Shown in pieces: positions 11,969 to 23,083 of a DNA stretch of 64,000 nt. The first letter of the stretch is position 1; each line of letters opens with the position of its first letter. This stretch comes from Chelonoidis abingdonii (lineage: Eukaryota > Chordata > Testudines > Testudinidae), in the NCBI RefSeq assembly GCF_003597395.2, contig NC_133771.1:52396339-52460338 (forward strand), in the 5' to 3' direction. The position numbers and the translations under genes were made by a program. The notes below the pieces were generated by a model. That model was not told the origin of the DNA. It was given only the letters and a program-made list of their open reading frames with translations, and did no database searches.

Positions 11969-12979
11969 CTTGAAAAATGTGCAGCTGCATGAGGGAGGGA
12001 AAAAAGGGAGAGAAGTATTTAAAAAGATACATTTTACAGAACAATGGTTATACTCTTTCACAGTGAACAACCCTATTCACCTTACATAGCACGTGTGATT
12101 TCACTACAAGGTCGCATTTTGCATCTTTTAATATTGAGTGCCTGCGACTCTGGTGTTACAGATCTCACAGACGCAGGCCCAGGCATCAGAATTCAGCTTG
12201 CATGCGGTTATGGTAAGCCATTGTCTTTCGGCTTCTCCAGCCTTCATATACACAGTGCCCTCTGATGCTTCTTTCCTGTTAACAAGCAGCAGCAGACACC
12301 AACGCACCCCCTCCCCAATCCAGTTCTCTAGGATTACTTTACTCCTCCCCCAACCACATGGCTGGTATCATGGAAGATCACTGCTAATCACCCCCCTTTC
12401 CCCCCCACCGCGTGGCTGGTAGCTGGGAAGATTCCTGCTGGCCAAACGCTAAAAAGCTCAGCGCTATCCTTCCTCCCCTCCCCCCGCTTTGCTACATGCA
12501 AGGAAGGATTTCTTTTAAGCAATAGCCCAGTAGGAAAATGGCCATCTCTGTCCCCTTAATTAAATTCCTGAATTTCAACCAGGTTACCATGAACGATATC
12601 ACTCTGCTGAGGATAACACAGTGAGATAAAGAATGGATGTTTCTTGAGTGCCAGCAATCACCGGGGCCATACGCAGCTATGCTTTGTCATGCAATGATAC
12701 CCGATTACTTGCTACATGCATGGCGTGGTAAAGTGTTCTACCATGGTGGATGGAACAAGGCTGCCTTGCCCAGAAACCTTCTGCAAAGGCTTTTGGAGTA
12801 CCTCCAGGAGCGCTTCATGGAGATGTCCTTGGAGGATTTCCGCTCCATCCCCAGACATGTTAACAAACTTTTCCAGTAACTTTACTGGCTGCGAATGCAT
12901 CCCAAGCCCTCATGGCAAATCAATCATTAAAAAACGCTTGCTTTTAAACCATGTTTTATATTTACAAAGGTACACTCAC

Positions 12980-13568
12980 CAGAGGTCGCTTCCATGGCTT
13001 CACTGTCTGGGCTAGTGGCTTGGGAGGGCTGGGGGGGTAATTCCGTCTGGGTCACAAAAAGCTCCTGGCTGTTTGGACTAATGGAGTGCTGTGTGCTCGC
13101 TGCAAGGTCGTCCTCTTCTTCCTCCTCCTCCTCCTCATCTTCCCCCTCCGCTGAATCCTCCGCCATGGTTGAGATTATGACCCCCACCTCGGAATCCACG
13201 GACAAGGGGGGGGTAGTGGTGGCGCAGCCCCCTAAAATTGCATGCAGCTCAGCGTAGAAGCGGCATGTTTTTGGCCCTGACCCTGATCTTCCGTTTGCTG
13301 CGTTGGTTTTCTGGTATGCTTGTCTGAGCTCCTTAACTTTCACTCTGCACTGCACTGAGTCCCTGCTGTGGCCTTTTCCCGTCATAGACTTTGAAATTCT
13401 TTCAAATATTTTTTCATTTCGTCTTTTCGAATGGAGTTCTGTTAGCACTGAATCCTCTCCCCATATAGCGATCAGATCCAGTACCTCCCGTGCGGTCCAT
13501 GCTGGAGCTCTTTTTCGATTCTCAGGAGACTGCATTGCTACCTGTGCTGATGAGCTCTGTGTGGTCAT
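12980..13568 (-). CDS. Harbinger Myb/SANT-like accessory protein, first exon (open)
   Basis: In PIF/Harbinger elements a Myb/SANT-like protein helps bring the transposase to the nucleus and the transposon ends. Here the ATG at 13568 opens a frame of about 196 residues with no lesion up to a GTGAGT donor after 12980. If unspliced, the frame would run to 12927 (213 aa). The trihelix/SANT-type DNA-binding region is at about residues 20-110 (RAPAWTAREVLDLIAIWGED, then a basic KSMTGKGHSRDSVQCRVKVK helix). An acidic poly-Glu tract follows at about residues 140-155. The gene faces away from the transposase across the element. It is the best-preserved gene of this transposon. Confidence 0.8.
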
Positions 13569-13807
13569 CTGTGCTGATCAGAGCTCCATGCTGGCCAAAC
13601 AGGAAATGAAATTCAAAAGTTCGCGGGACTTTTCCTGTATACCTGGCCAGTGCATCCGAGTTCATATTGCTGTCCAGAGCGGTCACAGTGGTGCACTGTG
13701 GGATACCGCTCGGAGGCCAATACCGTTGATTTGCGGCCACACTAACCCTAATCCGATATGGTAATACCGATTTTAGCGCTACTCCTCTTGTCGGGGAGGA
13801 GTACAGA

Positions 13808-13903
13808 AACCGATTTAAAGAGCCCTTTATATTGATATAAAGGGCCTCGTAGTGTGGACGAGTACAGCGTTAAATCGGTTTAACACTGCTAAAATCGGTT
13901 TAA
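13808..13903. promoter_or_regulatory. Subterminal repeats and hairpins of Harbinger copy 1
   Basis: The motif AAATCGGTTTAA occurs at 13872-13883 and again at 13892-13903, a 20-bp spacing, and in inverted form (AACCGATTTAA) at 13808-13818. A perfect ten-pair hairpin GCCCTTTATA / TATAAAGGGC with loop TTGA lies at 13822-13845. Repeated subterminal motifs of this sort are usual binding sites for transposase or its Myb-like partner. The binding itself is inferred. Confidence 0.6.
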
Positions 13904-13924
13904 ACGCGTAGTGTAGACCAGGCC

Positions 13925-13987
13925 TAAGGTACCACAAGTACTTCTTTTTGCTGATACAGACTAACACGGCTACCACTCTGAAACCTG
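13925..13987 (+). mobile_element. Penelope-like element 3' tail, right part
   Basis: This continues the tail interrupted at 9637: 'GGTACCACAAGTAC...GATACAGACTAACACGG' followed by a 'CTACCACTCTGAAACC' end. It matches the final part of the tail at 26090-26146. TAA at 13925-13927 is the duplicated Harbinger target. Confidence 0.7.
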
Positions 13988-15933
13988 AGACTTGCGGGAG
14001 ACACTGCTGCAGAAGGGAAATTTCTGCCAATAATTATTACTTTTAATACTTCTATTTGAGAAGAGTCCCTTCCTCTCAAAAGAGTTAAAAAATATGAGGA
14101 CATTTAATTTTAGTTGCTTGGCACAAAAAAAGGTAATAATTTTATAAAATAAATACATATGCTTGTATCTTGCAGCAGACTTTTTGATTCTGCTTTATTC
14201 AAGTGGCTGCTCAGGGGATTTATTTAGGGTCAAATCCTCCAGCCCTGCACTGAACCTGTTTTCAGGCTTTGCAGGCTTGTCAGAGAGAAGACACAGAAGC
14301 CTGTCTCCAAATGGCAGTGCAGCCTCTCCTCTGCGACTACTGCAGCACCTCTGCAACTATGGTAACTATACCCCTTTTCACACTGGTGTGCAACAGCTAG
14401 ATCTATGGTGTTATGCAGAAACAGGCCACAACCTCACCCAAGAGCCACCATCCATAATATTAGAGCCTTACGGGGCACAGTTCAAGGAAAGTGGGGGACC
14501 CATCTCTTTCCCCACACTGTCTGACCGCACTGATTCGATTGCCTTTTGGCCTTGTATACGCAAGGAGTGAAGGTGGTGAGGAGTGGTATTTAGGCTTAAA
14601 ATAATTTGTTCCACTGCAAAGTTATTATTGATTAGCATGTAAGATGAATATCATTGCTGTAGTATAAGTGACGGGGCATGGAACAGCTTAAGATAATGTT
14701 CTCCCGCTGAATATGTGTAATTCAAATTAACAAAAAAAAATAATTTTGTGAGTGTATGGAGGAGAGGATTGATGTCTCAGGAAGCAACTTAAGGGAGTGG
14801 GAATGATCACATTTCTAAAGATAAATCCTGATTGTAAATTAGAGCAGTTTCTTTCATATACTCTTTGCTGTGGCCATCATAGTAATTGCCCACAAGACTG
14901 ATCTCAGCACCCCACACATGGGAGACAGGTGGGCTCTTCTCCAGCTCAGAACATGATAGCACAGAGGAAAATATTAAGGGGGAAATGGAGAAAGGCTATT
15001 CGCTCAGCACTTGTGTGGATGCATCCAATATCCTGGAAATTAAAATGGGGAGAATAGCAGAACTGTGACCAGTGCAGCAGCTATAAAGGGTCATGAAGAG
15101 CTTGCCCTGAAGCCTTAGGATCCCAGATTGATGAGCAAATTGTGCCTTCAGCTTTCTGTAGTACAGCTGTATAAAGCCTGATTGCTTTGGCTTTATGTGG
15201 GATTTGTAAATGTCACCACACGCATAAGAGTTTGAACACCATAAATATATTTTGATTACAATTTGGGCAAGACTTGGGTACATCATATTTCAGGCTGGCA
15301 AGTACAGTAGTGATACTTAAACTTAGATAATTTAGTGTCTACTGTTAGATAACTATTTGTAATACTCATGGTACCCTGTAGTAACTAAAGAATACACATT
15401 ACCATATCTATTGATGTGCAGGAAAAGTGCTTAAGTACTGGAGATTTTCTGGCCTGTATTTACTGGCCTTCAAAATTTTTAATTGTATTATGAAAAGTAC
15501 AGGTAGAAGTTGATTTACTAGTTATACAATGTGAACACCTAACTGCTGCTACAATAACACAATCTTGAAAATTAGCTTTCCTAAATCTTTTAAAACTGCA
15601 TAAGCTCTAGCAAAAATTCAACTGTGACTGCCAAATTAATTTTTTTTTTTTTACTTTAAACAATAGTATAATAATGGTGTGGGTGGTAGCTGGGATTGTC
15701 ACATTGAACTACACTGAACTAGAGGTAAGCCTATTCAGAAAGTTTGCAGGTCGCATATTTAGGTGAATATAAAAATTATATTTGACCTGCCACCAGTTTT
15801 CATTTGGTCATTTGTTCCTTTACTGGGGTTCAAGTATTTGGGGAATGGTGTGGGGACTGAAAGAAAGTGAAGCAAAGAGTGCATTCCAAGAGCTACCCTA
15901 GTTCATGGGTCTTAAGCCTGCTAGGACTACTTC
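13988..15933. other. EYS: Intronic stretch without recognised features
   Basis: A 135-residue frame at 14163-14570 has no domain, no bias expected of a conserved exon and no family resemblance that I recognise. Nothing else stands out. Confidence 0.5.
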
Positions 15934-15936
15934 TAA

Positions 15937-16187
15937 GGGTGTCTGCATGGCAAGGTGGGGTGTGATTCCCAGCGCAAAGAGACATACTTGCATGAGTAGG
16001 GGGCCAGGCTAACTGTCTCCAGGATGTGACTACAGTCTCAATGGCCATGTAGTTGAGGTGGCTAGCTTGTTCCTCATCTTGCACTTCCACAGCTGCATTC
16101 TGTTTTTAGCTTGTTAACTTGAGAGCTAGCACAACTATGACTATGCAAGGTGGGAATCACATCGCCCAACTCAAAGCGTACATACCC
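15937..16187. mobile_element. Harbinger-type MITE (251 bp)
   Basis: TAA duplications at 15934-15936 and 16188-16190 flank ends that begin GGGTGTCTGC on the left and GGGTATGTACGC on the complement of the right. A second inverted block, GTGATTCCCA, lies just inside both ends. There is no coding sequence. TWA duplication and GGG-type ends place it with PIF/Harbinger. Confidence 0.75.
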
Positions 16188-16190
16188 TAA

Positions 16191-17600
16191 GGCTGCAAAG
16201 GTAGGACTGTCTCCACATGCCCACTTAAACCTTGCCCTCTGCTGACTACTACTTTGGTTATTGTAACAAACATTCAGAGAAAATCAGATTAGGATAACAA
16301 AACTTTATTTCATGTTATCATGAGGCAATGACATTTATTCCTCCTGCCTTAGACTGGATTCAAACCAGTGGCCTACAAGAGACAAACTGTAAACTGGTAT
16401 TTCTAACTACTGAATGAAGAGTCCACCTAGAGCAAAAGTTAAGTTTTAGAGTAGATTGTTGTGAAAATATAAATCAATCAGGGTGGGCAGTGGGCACTTA
16501 TGGAAGGACTATTTATAGTTTCAGTGCACCCTAGACAAGCATAATAGTGTGTTCTGTGTGTATACAAAAGCACACAGAGTTAATGCTCAGTTTCTAAAAA
16601 TCCTTAAAGTAAGAATATCCCACAGCTTGATTGTGAATAGCCCCCCACCACATGGAGCTCTTCCCCCAGAGGGATCTGTGCAGGGGCGAGAAGGCTGGAC
16701 CAATGGTGCAGTAAGGAAGGATGATATCTTCCTATCAGCTTTGCAATCTTCCCCTAGCATGACAGTTCAGCTCCTCATGCTGTATTAAATATCTACTGCC
16801 AGGCATGGTGGAATGGGGAGGGGCAATGGGAGCTAGCATGCCTACATTGGAAATATTGTAGGGGTTGATCTATATTCTTGCCCTCTTAGTTGTTCCACTA
16901 TACATAGTGGGACCCAATGTTACCTGTAAACTGTATGTAGAGACAGAAGCAAGAGCATTATCCAGAGGGGCTGAAGTGGCTGTCACAGGGCTGGGATTTG
17001 GTCTACAGAGCAAGTAGGAACTAGGGTGATTAGGGTAAGAGGGGGACCAACTACCCCGGCAGCTGGTGAGAGAGAAACAAACAGCCAGGCCCCCACCTTC
17101 CAGGTTGGAGCTGGCACTTCCTACTCTCCTCCAACTTGGTCCCAGTAACAGCCTCTGCAGACCACCCACTATTCCTGCTATTCCTTAGTTCCTCCATTAA
17201 AACTGAGCTTCCACCATCTCTGGCTGCAGCCCACCATCTCCTGCAGTTCTGCGTGTGAGCTGTACCTTTCTTTCTGCTATTTCTGGAAGCAGTTCACCAT
17301 TGCAGCCTGGAGTCAGTACTTGACCATGCCCCTGTCATGGAGCCTGCCAGAAAATCTGGCTTTGCAGCACCAATCAGTGGCAGTTTGCTTTGCTTCCAAC
17401 TGCCTTCTGGCCAACTTTGATTTTTTTAAAAGCCTTTCAGGCAGCAGCACGTACTTCAAGCTCTAGCCTCCTTTTCCCATAAGTTGGCCGCATGTTGGTT
17501 TCAATGACCTGGATCTGCTGCTGCAATGCCTCCCCGGGGGACTCTTCTGTTCCCTCTCAGGTATAGCACAGCAGACCTGCAAATGCTAGACTAAATCACA
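16191..17600. other. EYS: Intronic stretch without recognised features
   Basis: This region is moderately GC-rich around 16870-17500 with several short frames that lack domains. I see no repeat family that I can name. Confidence 0.4.
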
Positions 17601-17789
17601 GTAGTGCTCTACCTATGAGGCAGCTTTTGCAGGCTCAGAAAAGGGTCATTTATCTGCTGGCTCGAGGCCTGGGGTTCAAGGTCAGACCAGCATCTGAGGG
17701 CATCCCTTCTCTCATGTAGCCACCACACCTCCACTGCAGAAAGGTATGAGCTGATAACCTCATGGAGAGGGTTGGGGGGGATACTATTC

Positions 17790-19290
17790 AACCAAATCCC
17801 TGGGGGGTAAGTACTGCAGCAACCCACATCTGCAAGAAAAAGCCTCGTAAATCCCCTTTGTTTCCCACCACACTTACATAATTTTTTAGCACCCTCAGGA
17901 AAGAAACAGGGCTCCTAACCTCCCCTTCTTCCCAAGATGAGTTAGGTATTCTTATGAAAAGACACCCACACAAAATGTAGACATTAGATCTAGGGGAGGA
18001 GGATGCAGAGAAAGAGAGAGCCAAAGAGATTAAGGCTCTTGGTATAAAGGCCAAAAGAGACCCTGCTCTGGCCACAGCTGTATTGGAACTTTGTGAAAAA
18101 GGGGAAAAGAGCCCACAAATCTTGGAAATACACAAAGGGAAAGAAAATATTAAAAGGCTGAGCAATACTTGTCTATGTGCTCAGATTCTACTTTCTTTAG
18201 TGAGGGAGGACAGCTTTCTGATTTGGGCTCAGAATATGGCAAACGGGGGAAAAAACAGGAAAGGATTCTCCCTACCCCATCCCATTTCCACCCAGCTCCC
18301 CTCAAACTTTGTTTCTGGGTGCAGGAAAATAGCATCCACTGTTTAGATCCAGCCTGACAATGAGGTTTTAGATGAGAAGGCAAAGGGCAAAGTCTCATCA
18401 GCTAAATCTCAGCCTAAACCAGCAATACTCCTTCACTCTTCCTTTGAATCAGAGATTAAAGGAAATGCCTTATAAGTAGCCATCCAATCAAATTTTAAAA
18501 GATGCAAGCACCAAAAAACTAAATAAATAAATAAACCACCCTAAAATTACAGAGATAGCAAAAGTAGATTCTGTGATGGCATCACTAGCAAAGGATATGA
18601 TATTTGCGTCAGGAAGGAATTTTTTCCCCCTTCACAAGGACACAACAGACAGGAAGGTGGAAGACTCAGGAGAGATTTTAAGTCGTCTTCAGCAATTCTC
18701 AGTTGTCTGGGACAGTATCTCCTTTGCCAGAACCATGATGTCCTGGCTGGCTAACATAAAGAACCTAGACAACAGAGCCCATCTTGATTACAGGTCCATC
18801 CTTAGGAAAATATCCCTGGCAAAGATGGTTGTTGCAGAGACCTCAATGGACAAGACGAGCTTCTCAGATAGGGCCATGGCAACCATCTGAACAGCCAGGT
18901 GCCACATTTGGCCTAGGGTGACCAGATGTCCCGATTTTATAGGGACAGTCCTGACATTTGGGGCTTTTTTAAATATGGGATCCTATTACCCCCCCAATCC
19001 CGATTTTTCACACTTGCTGTCTGGTCACCCTAATTTGGCCACATACCCCTGGACTGAAGACACCTACCCCAAACAAATCCTGAGCACTTCTAAATTCATG
19101 AGTTCTGTCTTTAGAGAAAAATATATAGACAACACATCCAAACTGAAGTATTCCCTTCCATCTCCACCCAGTGCCTCAAGAAAGGACTACAGGGACAACA
19201 GCAGATAGCAACATTTCTTTCATCCATCCTTGTTGCAGAAGTCCCAAAGGAAGGACAGCATATATGTCATAAGAAAACCCTAAGACTGTG
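17790..19290 (+). pseudogene. DIRS-like gag relic
   Basis: Two broken frames (about 17960-18350 and 18573-18890) read in one direction. A stretch around 17880-17950 resembles the stretch at 6505-6580 in the DIRS relic, suggesting the same family. The second frame holds a 'FARTMMSWLANIKNLDNRAHLDYR' style segment comparable to DIRS gag-like proteins. The coding sequence continues on the far side of a 119-bp hAT MITE at 18914-19032 (CHIWP then H-T-P-G-L-K-T). No reverse transcriptase follows. Family assignment is tentative. Confidence 0.4.
18914..19032. mobile_element. hAT-type MITE (119 bp) with perfect 8-bp target duplication
   Basis: ATTTGGCC occurs directly at 18906-18913 and 19033-19040. 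Between them are ends TAGGGTGACCAGA and its complement, separated by a short AT/C-rich core with no gene. Eight-base duplications and TAGGG...CCCTA ends mark a hAT superfamily non-autonomous element. It sits inside the gag relic, so it is younger. Confidence 0.9.
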
Positions 19291-21115
19291 GCAGCAACAT
19301 CACAGGTGGCAGCAATGCCTCTAGGAGCTCAGTATGACAACAAAGACCTGTGTTTCCAGCCCAGTCTGAAGCTCAGAAGCAGACTAGTAACAACCCCTGT
19401 ACAACTGTGCCAGTGAAGACAGCCTATGTGTCACTAGCACCTCTAAATTAATTATGAAGTCAGAGGTGATTTCTTTTCAAGAACAGTCTATTGTAGTGAG
19501 AGAGGAGAATAGAAAAGAGAAGCTTTTCAATTTTTCCCCATTAGAAGTGCTTTGTGCAACCAATTCATTTATTAAATCTTACATAACTAGGTAAAAAGAA
19601 CAGGTATTATATAAAGTGCTTTGTAAACTAATCTGCAAAAGAAAGCCCTTTCGCATCTGTTGGCTGCTAAGAATACTTCTGAGTCTTTCATTAGTCTAAT
19701 TCTGTCTGGAGTTGACGAGATTATATGAAGGCATATGTAAAGAGCTTGGAAGATTAGCTTTTTTGAAACCCTTCAAAACTTCAGAGCAATGAGACTGAGG
19801 GGTATGAAAGTTGTAAAGCAATTAAATTACTCCATAGACAGCAACTTTTGTGAAGGGGAAGTATTTTTTGGGAAAAACATTTGAAATGAAATTTGTATGG
19901 CTCAGGATGATTATTTTAAGAAATGTTCTCTCCTGAACAGACTAAACATTCTCACTAATAGCAATAGAAATAGAGCATATTCATGCTGACCAGTTGCAGC
20001 CTAACTTAAAAAGGCTGTAGAATCTCTTAGTGCACTCTCTTTTATCCCTCCAAAGGGGTGGTTACTTTCTGTCCGTATTAGCTACTATCACGGCCTTAGA
20101 CTTTTTTTATTTCTTTTGTGCTAGACAAATTGTGGTGTTTTTTTTTTCTTTTTCTCTATTTTTCTGAGATATCTTTTGACACATGAAATTGTTTAGTTTG
20201 AATGGGAGGAAATTATTCATGTAGAATCCCAGACTGTTTTTTTAATTATAAACCTACAAAAGATGCCTAGTAGAAAATAGGATTCTTAGCAAAAAATATA
20301 TTTGTGTTACACATTGTATCGTCTATTTTCTTTGAAAATGCAGTTCTATATTGGGGTCATAATTTGAACAGGTGGTGCTGTTATTGTCTGATGCCCATAT
20401 CAATCTCACCTGGCAGTAGCCCATTCAGACATCTGTATAGGGAATGAGAAGGTAGTAATATTTGTGCATGTGGCTGAGCATGTTTATTGAAAATTCTAAA
20501 ATCCTTTAGGCTTTGAACAAAGGAATCTAAAAATATGACAAACTGTTTGTTTATTTTCCAGTACATAAATCCCTATTTCTGCATAACTTAGTGTTTGACA
20601 TCCAGTTGGGAAGTTTTTCACCAGTGCTTTCATGTTAATAACAGCTTATGCAATTATATGAAACGTTTCTGTCTAAAATCATGAAAGACACTAGAGGAAG
20701 GTACTATAAAGTTAAGATATATAAATAAAGTAATTTTCCATATACAATTAAAAGACTAGATTTGAAAATTTATATACATGGCTTGGCAAATAAGATTTTA
20801 TGCCATACTGTTTTAATAACATGATTGTAACTTACCAAGGTTTTAAAATATTTTATATATAGTAAGACAGTTGTACTTGTCTACTTTTAATTGTATCATT
20901 CTGCCTGTCTAGCAAGTACAGGACTCAGATGTTTTACTGAGGTAAATATTTTTCTAGCAACAGCAAACTTGTCAGCATTGATCCATCTTTAGGTATAATA
21001 AATACTTAAACTCTCCATGAACTTCATGAGCTCTCTGTATTCCATTTACTTTCTCTGAGCTTCAGTTCAGCTAACTCCTGCATTTCCTTATTTTTGGTGT
21101 CTTAAAAATATGGGA
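19291..21115. other. EYS: Intronic stretch without recognised features
   Basis: AT-rich intron DNA with poly-T runs near 20100-20160. No gene-like frame or named repeat seen. Confidence 0.5.
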
Positions 21116-21356
21116 TGTGACAGACCCAGGCCAGTAGGGTACAGGAGTCTGGTAGAGGGCAAATATACTGGTCACTGGATGAGTAGTTTTCTGTTCCCTG
21201 AGTGACCAGAGCAGGGGCTGCACTAGAGTAATTAGGAACCTGTTAGAACTAATTAAAGCAGACAGGCTGATTAGAACACCTGCAGCCAATCAAGGCAGGC
21301 TAATCAGGGCACCTGGCTTTAAAAAGGAGCTCACTCCAGTCAGGTGAGGGGGATCC

Positions 21357-22139
21357 TGTCATAAACAGATAGCTAAGGGTTAATGTTTCTTTTACCTGTA
21401 AAGGGTTAACAAAGGGAACCANNNNNNNNNNNNNNNNNNNNNNNNNNNNNNNNNNNNNNNNNNNNNNNNNNNNNNNNNNNNNNNNNNNNNNNNNNNNNNN
21501 NNNNNNNNNNNNNNNNNNNNNNNNNNNNNNNNNNNNNNNNNNNNNNNNNNNNNNNNNNNNNNNNNNNNNNNNNNNNNNNNNNNNNNNNNNNNNNNNNNNN
21601 NNNNNNNNNNNNNNNNNNNNNNNNNNNNNNNNNNNNNNNNNNNNNNNNNNNNNNNNNNNNNNNNNNNNNNNNNNNNNNNNNNNNNNNNNNNNNNNNNNNN
21701 NNNNNNNNNNNNNNNNNNNNNTGTTTGAGTTTTTCTCTGGTTAAGGCTAAGGAAGAAGGAGGGGGAAATCTCTTTGTGTTAGCTTGACTAGGTTTGAATC
21801 TGCATAGCCTCAGGGGGGAAGGTAAATTGCCATCTCTGTTTTGCATTCAAGGAGTTAAGTACAGTATCGCCAGGATAACCCAGGGAGGGGGAGCTGGGAA
21901 TGAGATAAAGAGGAGACAAGGGGAGGAGATTTACTTCCCTTTGTGGTAAGACTCAAGGCTTCTGAGTCTTGGGGTTCCCCAGGGAAGGGTTTGGGGAGAC
22001 CAGAGGGAGCCAAAACCCTGGAATTTTTAGCTGGTGGCAGTGAGATCAAATCTGAGCTGGTAATTAAGCTTAGAGGGGTTCATGCTAACTTCTCAGGTTA
22101 TGAACGCTAAGGTTCAAATCGGAGTAAGAAGTTATGATA
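21357..22139 (+). mobile_element. Solo LTR, family A, nested in LTR B; contains assembly gap
   Basis: It starts TGTCATAAACAG and ends near 22139 in a decayed TGATA where relatives have TGACA. Flanking pentamers GATCC (21352-21356) and GAGCC (22140-22144) match at four of five positions. The same LTR occurs at 29199-30111, 54428-55160 and 62835-63785. Positions 21422-21721 are unknown bases, so internal structure is incomplete. Confidence 0.75.
21422..21721. other. Assembly gap (300 N)
   Basis: Exactly 300 undetermined bases lie inside the nested LTR. A round number suggests an estimated or placeholder length. Repeat collapse at this LTR is a likely cause. Confidence 0.95.
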
Positions 22140-22921
22140 GAGCCAGAGGAGAAGAAGTGCGTGTGAGGACCTGGGAGCAAGAGGCACAAGGAGCTGAGAG
22201 TGAGAGGGTGTGCTGCTGGAGGACTAAGGAGTACAACCGTTATCAGACACCAGGAGGAAGGTCCTGTGGTGAGGATAAAGAAAGTGTTTGGAGGAGGCCA
22301 TGGGGAAGTAGCCCAGAGAAGGTTAGCTGTCATGCAGCTGTTACAGGAGGCACTACAACCAGCTGCGATCCACAGGGCCCTGGGCTGGAACCCGGAGTAG
22401 AGGGTGGGCCCGGGTTCCCCCCAAACCTCCCAACTCCTGATCAGACACAGGAGGAGTTGGTCCAGACTGTGGGGAAGATCACTGAGGTGAGCAAATTTGC
22501 CAATAAGCACAGGACCCACCAAGGTAGAGGAGGAACTTTGTCACAGGGCCAAATCTTCAGTTGATGTAAATTGGCATAACTTCATTTTAGCCTATGGAGC
22601 TATGCAAGAGTACAGCAGCTGGAGGCTGGCTCCAATGTCTATATTTGTATCCTTCAATGTATATTTGTTGGTCCATCTCCATTAAGACAAAAAAAAAGTA
22701 CATGCTTGCTTTGGATCCACCCAAAACTTGTTACATTATGCCACTTTTTAATAGCCTTGTTGAAAAGTTCAAAAGCCACTGGCACTCAGATGGACATTGA
22801 ACACTAATATGAAGACTGAACATTTGTACTGTTTACATTTGTTTTTTTTTCTTTTTAAAGAAAGCACCCTCCTGTATGATACAGACCCAGTGCTTGTGGA
22901 CAGAGCCCTGAATGTCTTTAC

Positions 22922-23083
22922 CTGATCGAGGGCTAAGGTGCTGAGCAGTATAAAAAAGGATACCATCTGCAGAAAGAGGCTGAAATTGTAGTTGAATGTG
23001 AGTCTCGTGTCGGATATGAAAGGAAGCAAATGACATCCACGATGATTCATTACTTCTGAAAGATGCATCGCTTATGGATAAGG
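22922..23083 (-). CDS. EYS: EYS penultimate exon (laminin G, first part)
   Basis: This 162-nt exon has an acceptor TTTTCCAG before 23083 and a donor GTAAAG after 22922. It begins with two bases completing a split codon (G|CC, Ala) and ends with one base (G) that joins GT of the terminal exon to make Gly. The encoded 53 complete residues include RSNESSWMSF and IQLQFQPLSADGILFY, the start of the laminin G beta-sandwich that the last exon finishes. The frame is open and both splice phases agree with the exons on either side. NES is a possible glycosylation site. Confidence 0.92.

Larger units (their letters stand above)
9638..13924 (+). mobile_element. PIF/Harbinger DNA transposon, copy 1 (4,287 bp)
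   Basis: This element is bounded exactly: TAA target duplications at 9635-9637 and 13925-13927 flank terminal inverted repeats at 9638-9654 and 13908-13924 that share an uninterrupted GTCTACACTAC. It contains a transposase gene on the plus strand and a Myb/SANT-like gene on the minus strand, the two-protein layout of the superfamily. The insertion lies inside a Penelope-like tail. Transposase lesions make it non-autonomous. The complete ends could still be recognised in trans if an active relative exists. Confidence 0.92.
21116..22545 (+). mobile_element. Solo LTR, family B, interrupted by an LTR of family A
   Basis: The outer ends are TGTGACAGAC and ...CTTTGTCACA, the TG...CA ends of an LTR. 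Removing the inner LTR and its 5-bp duplication leaves about 642 bp, close to the 630-bp family B copy at 57586-58215. A TATA-like TTTAAAAAGG lies near 21320. Flanking pentamers (TGGGA and GGGCC) do not match, so the target duplication has decayed or the ends are slightly off. No internal retroelement genes adjoin it. Confidence 0.65.
4461..22921 (-). other. EYS: EYS last intron (18.5 kb), repeat-rich
   Basis: This intron is bounded by a GT donor (GTAAAG, ending at 22921 on the minus strand) and an AG acceptor at 4461. It holds the DIRS relic, CR1 fragment, first Harbinger element, MITEs and the nested LTRs listed separately. The remaining stretches (4461-6317, 9151-9474, 13988-15933, 16191-17600, 19291-21115) are AT-rich. 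I see no gene, RNA or recognisable repeat in them beyond a G-rich run near 5314. Confidence 0.85.

Noticed and set aside
14163..14570. 135-residue plus-strand frame as a possible host exon
   Set aside because: No domain, no splice context and no family resemblance; low complexity of evidence for coding.
21406..21846. 146-residue minus-strand frame
   Set aside because: Most of it is the unknown-base gap; the remainder is LTR sequence.
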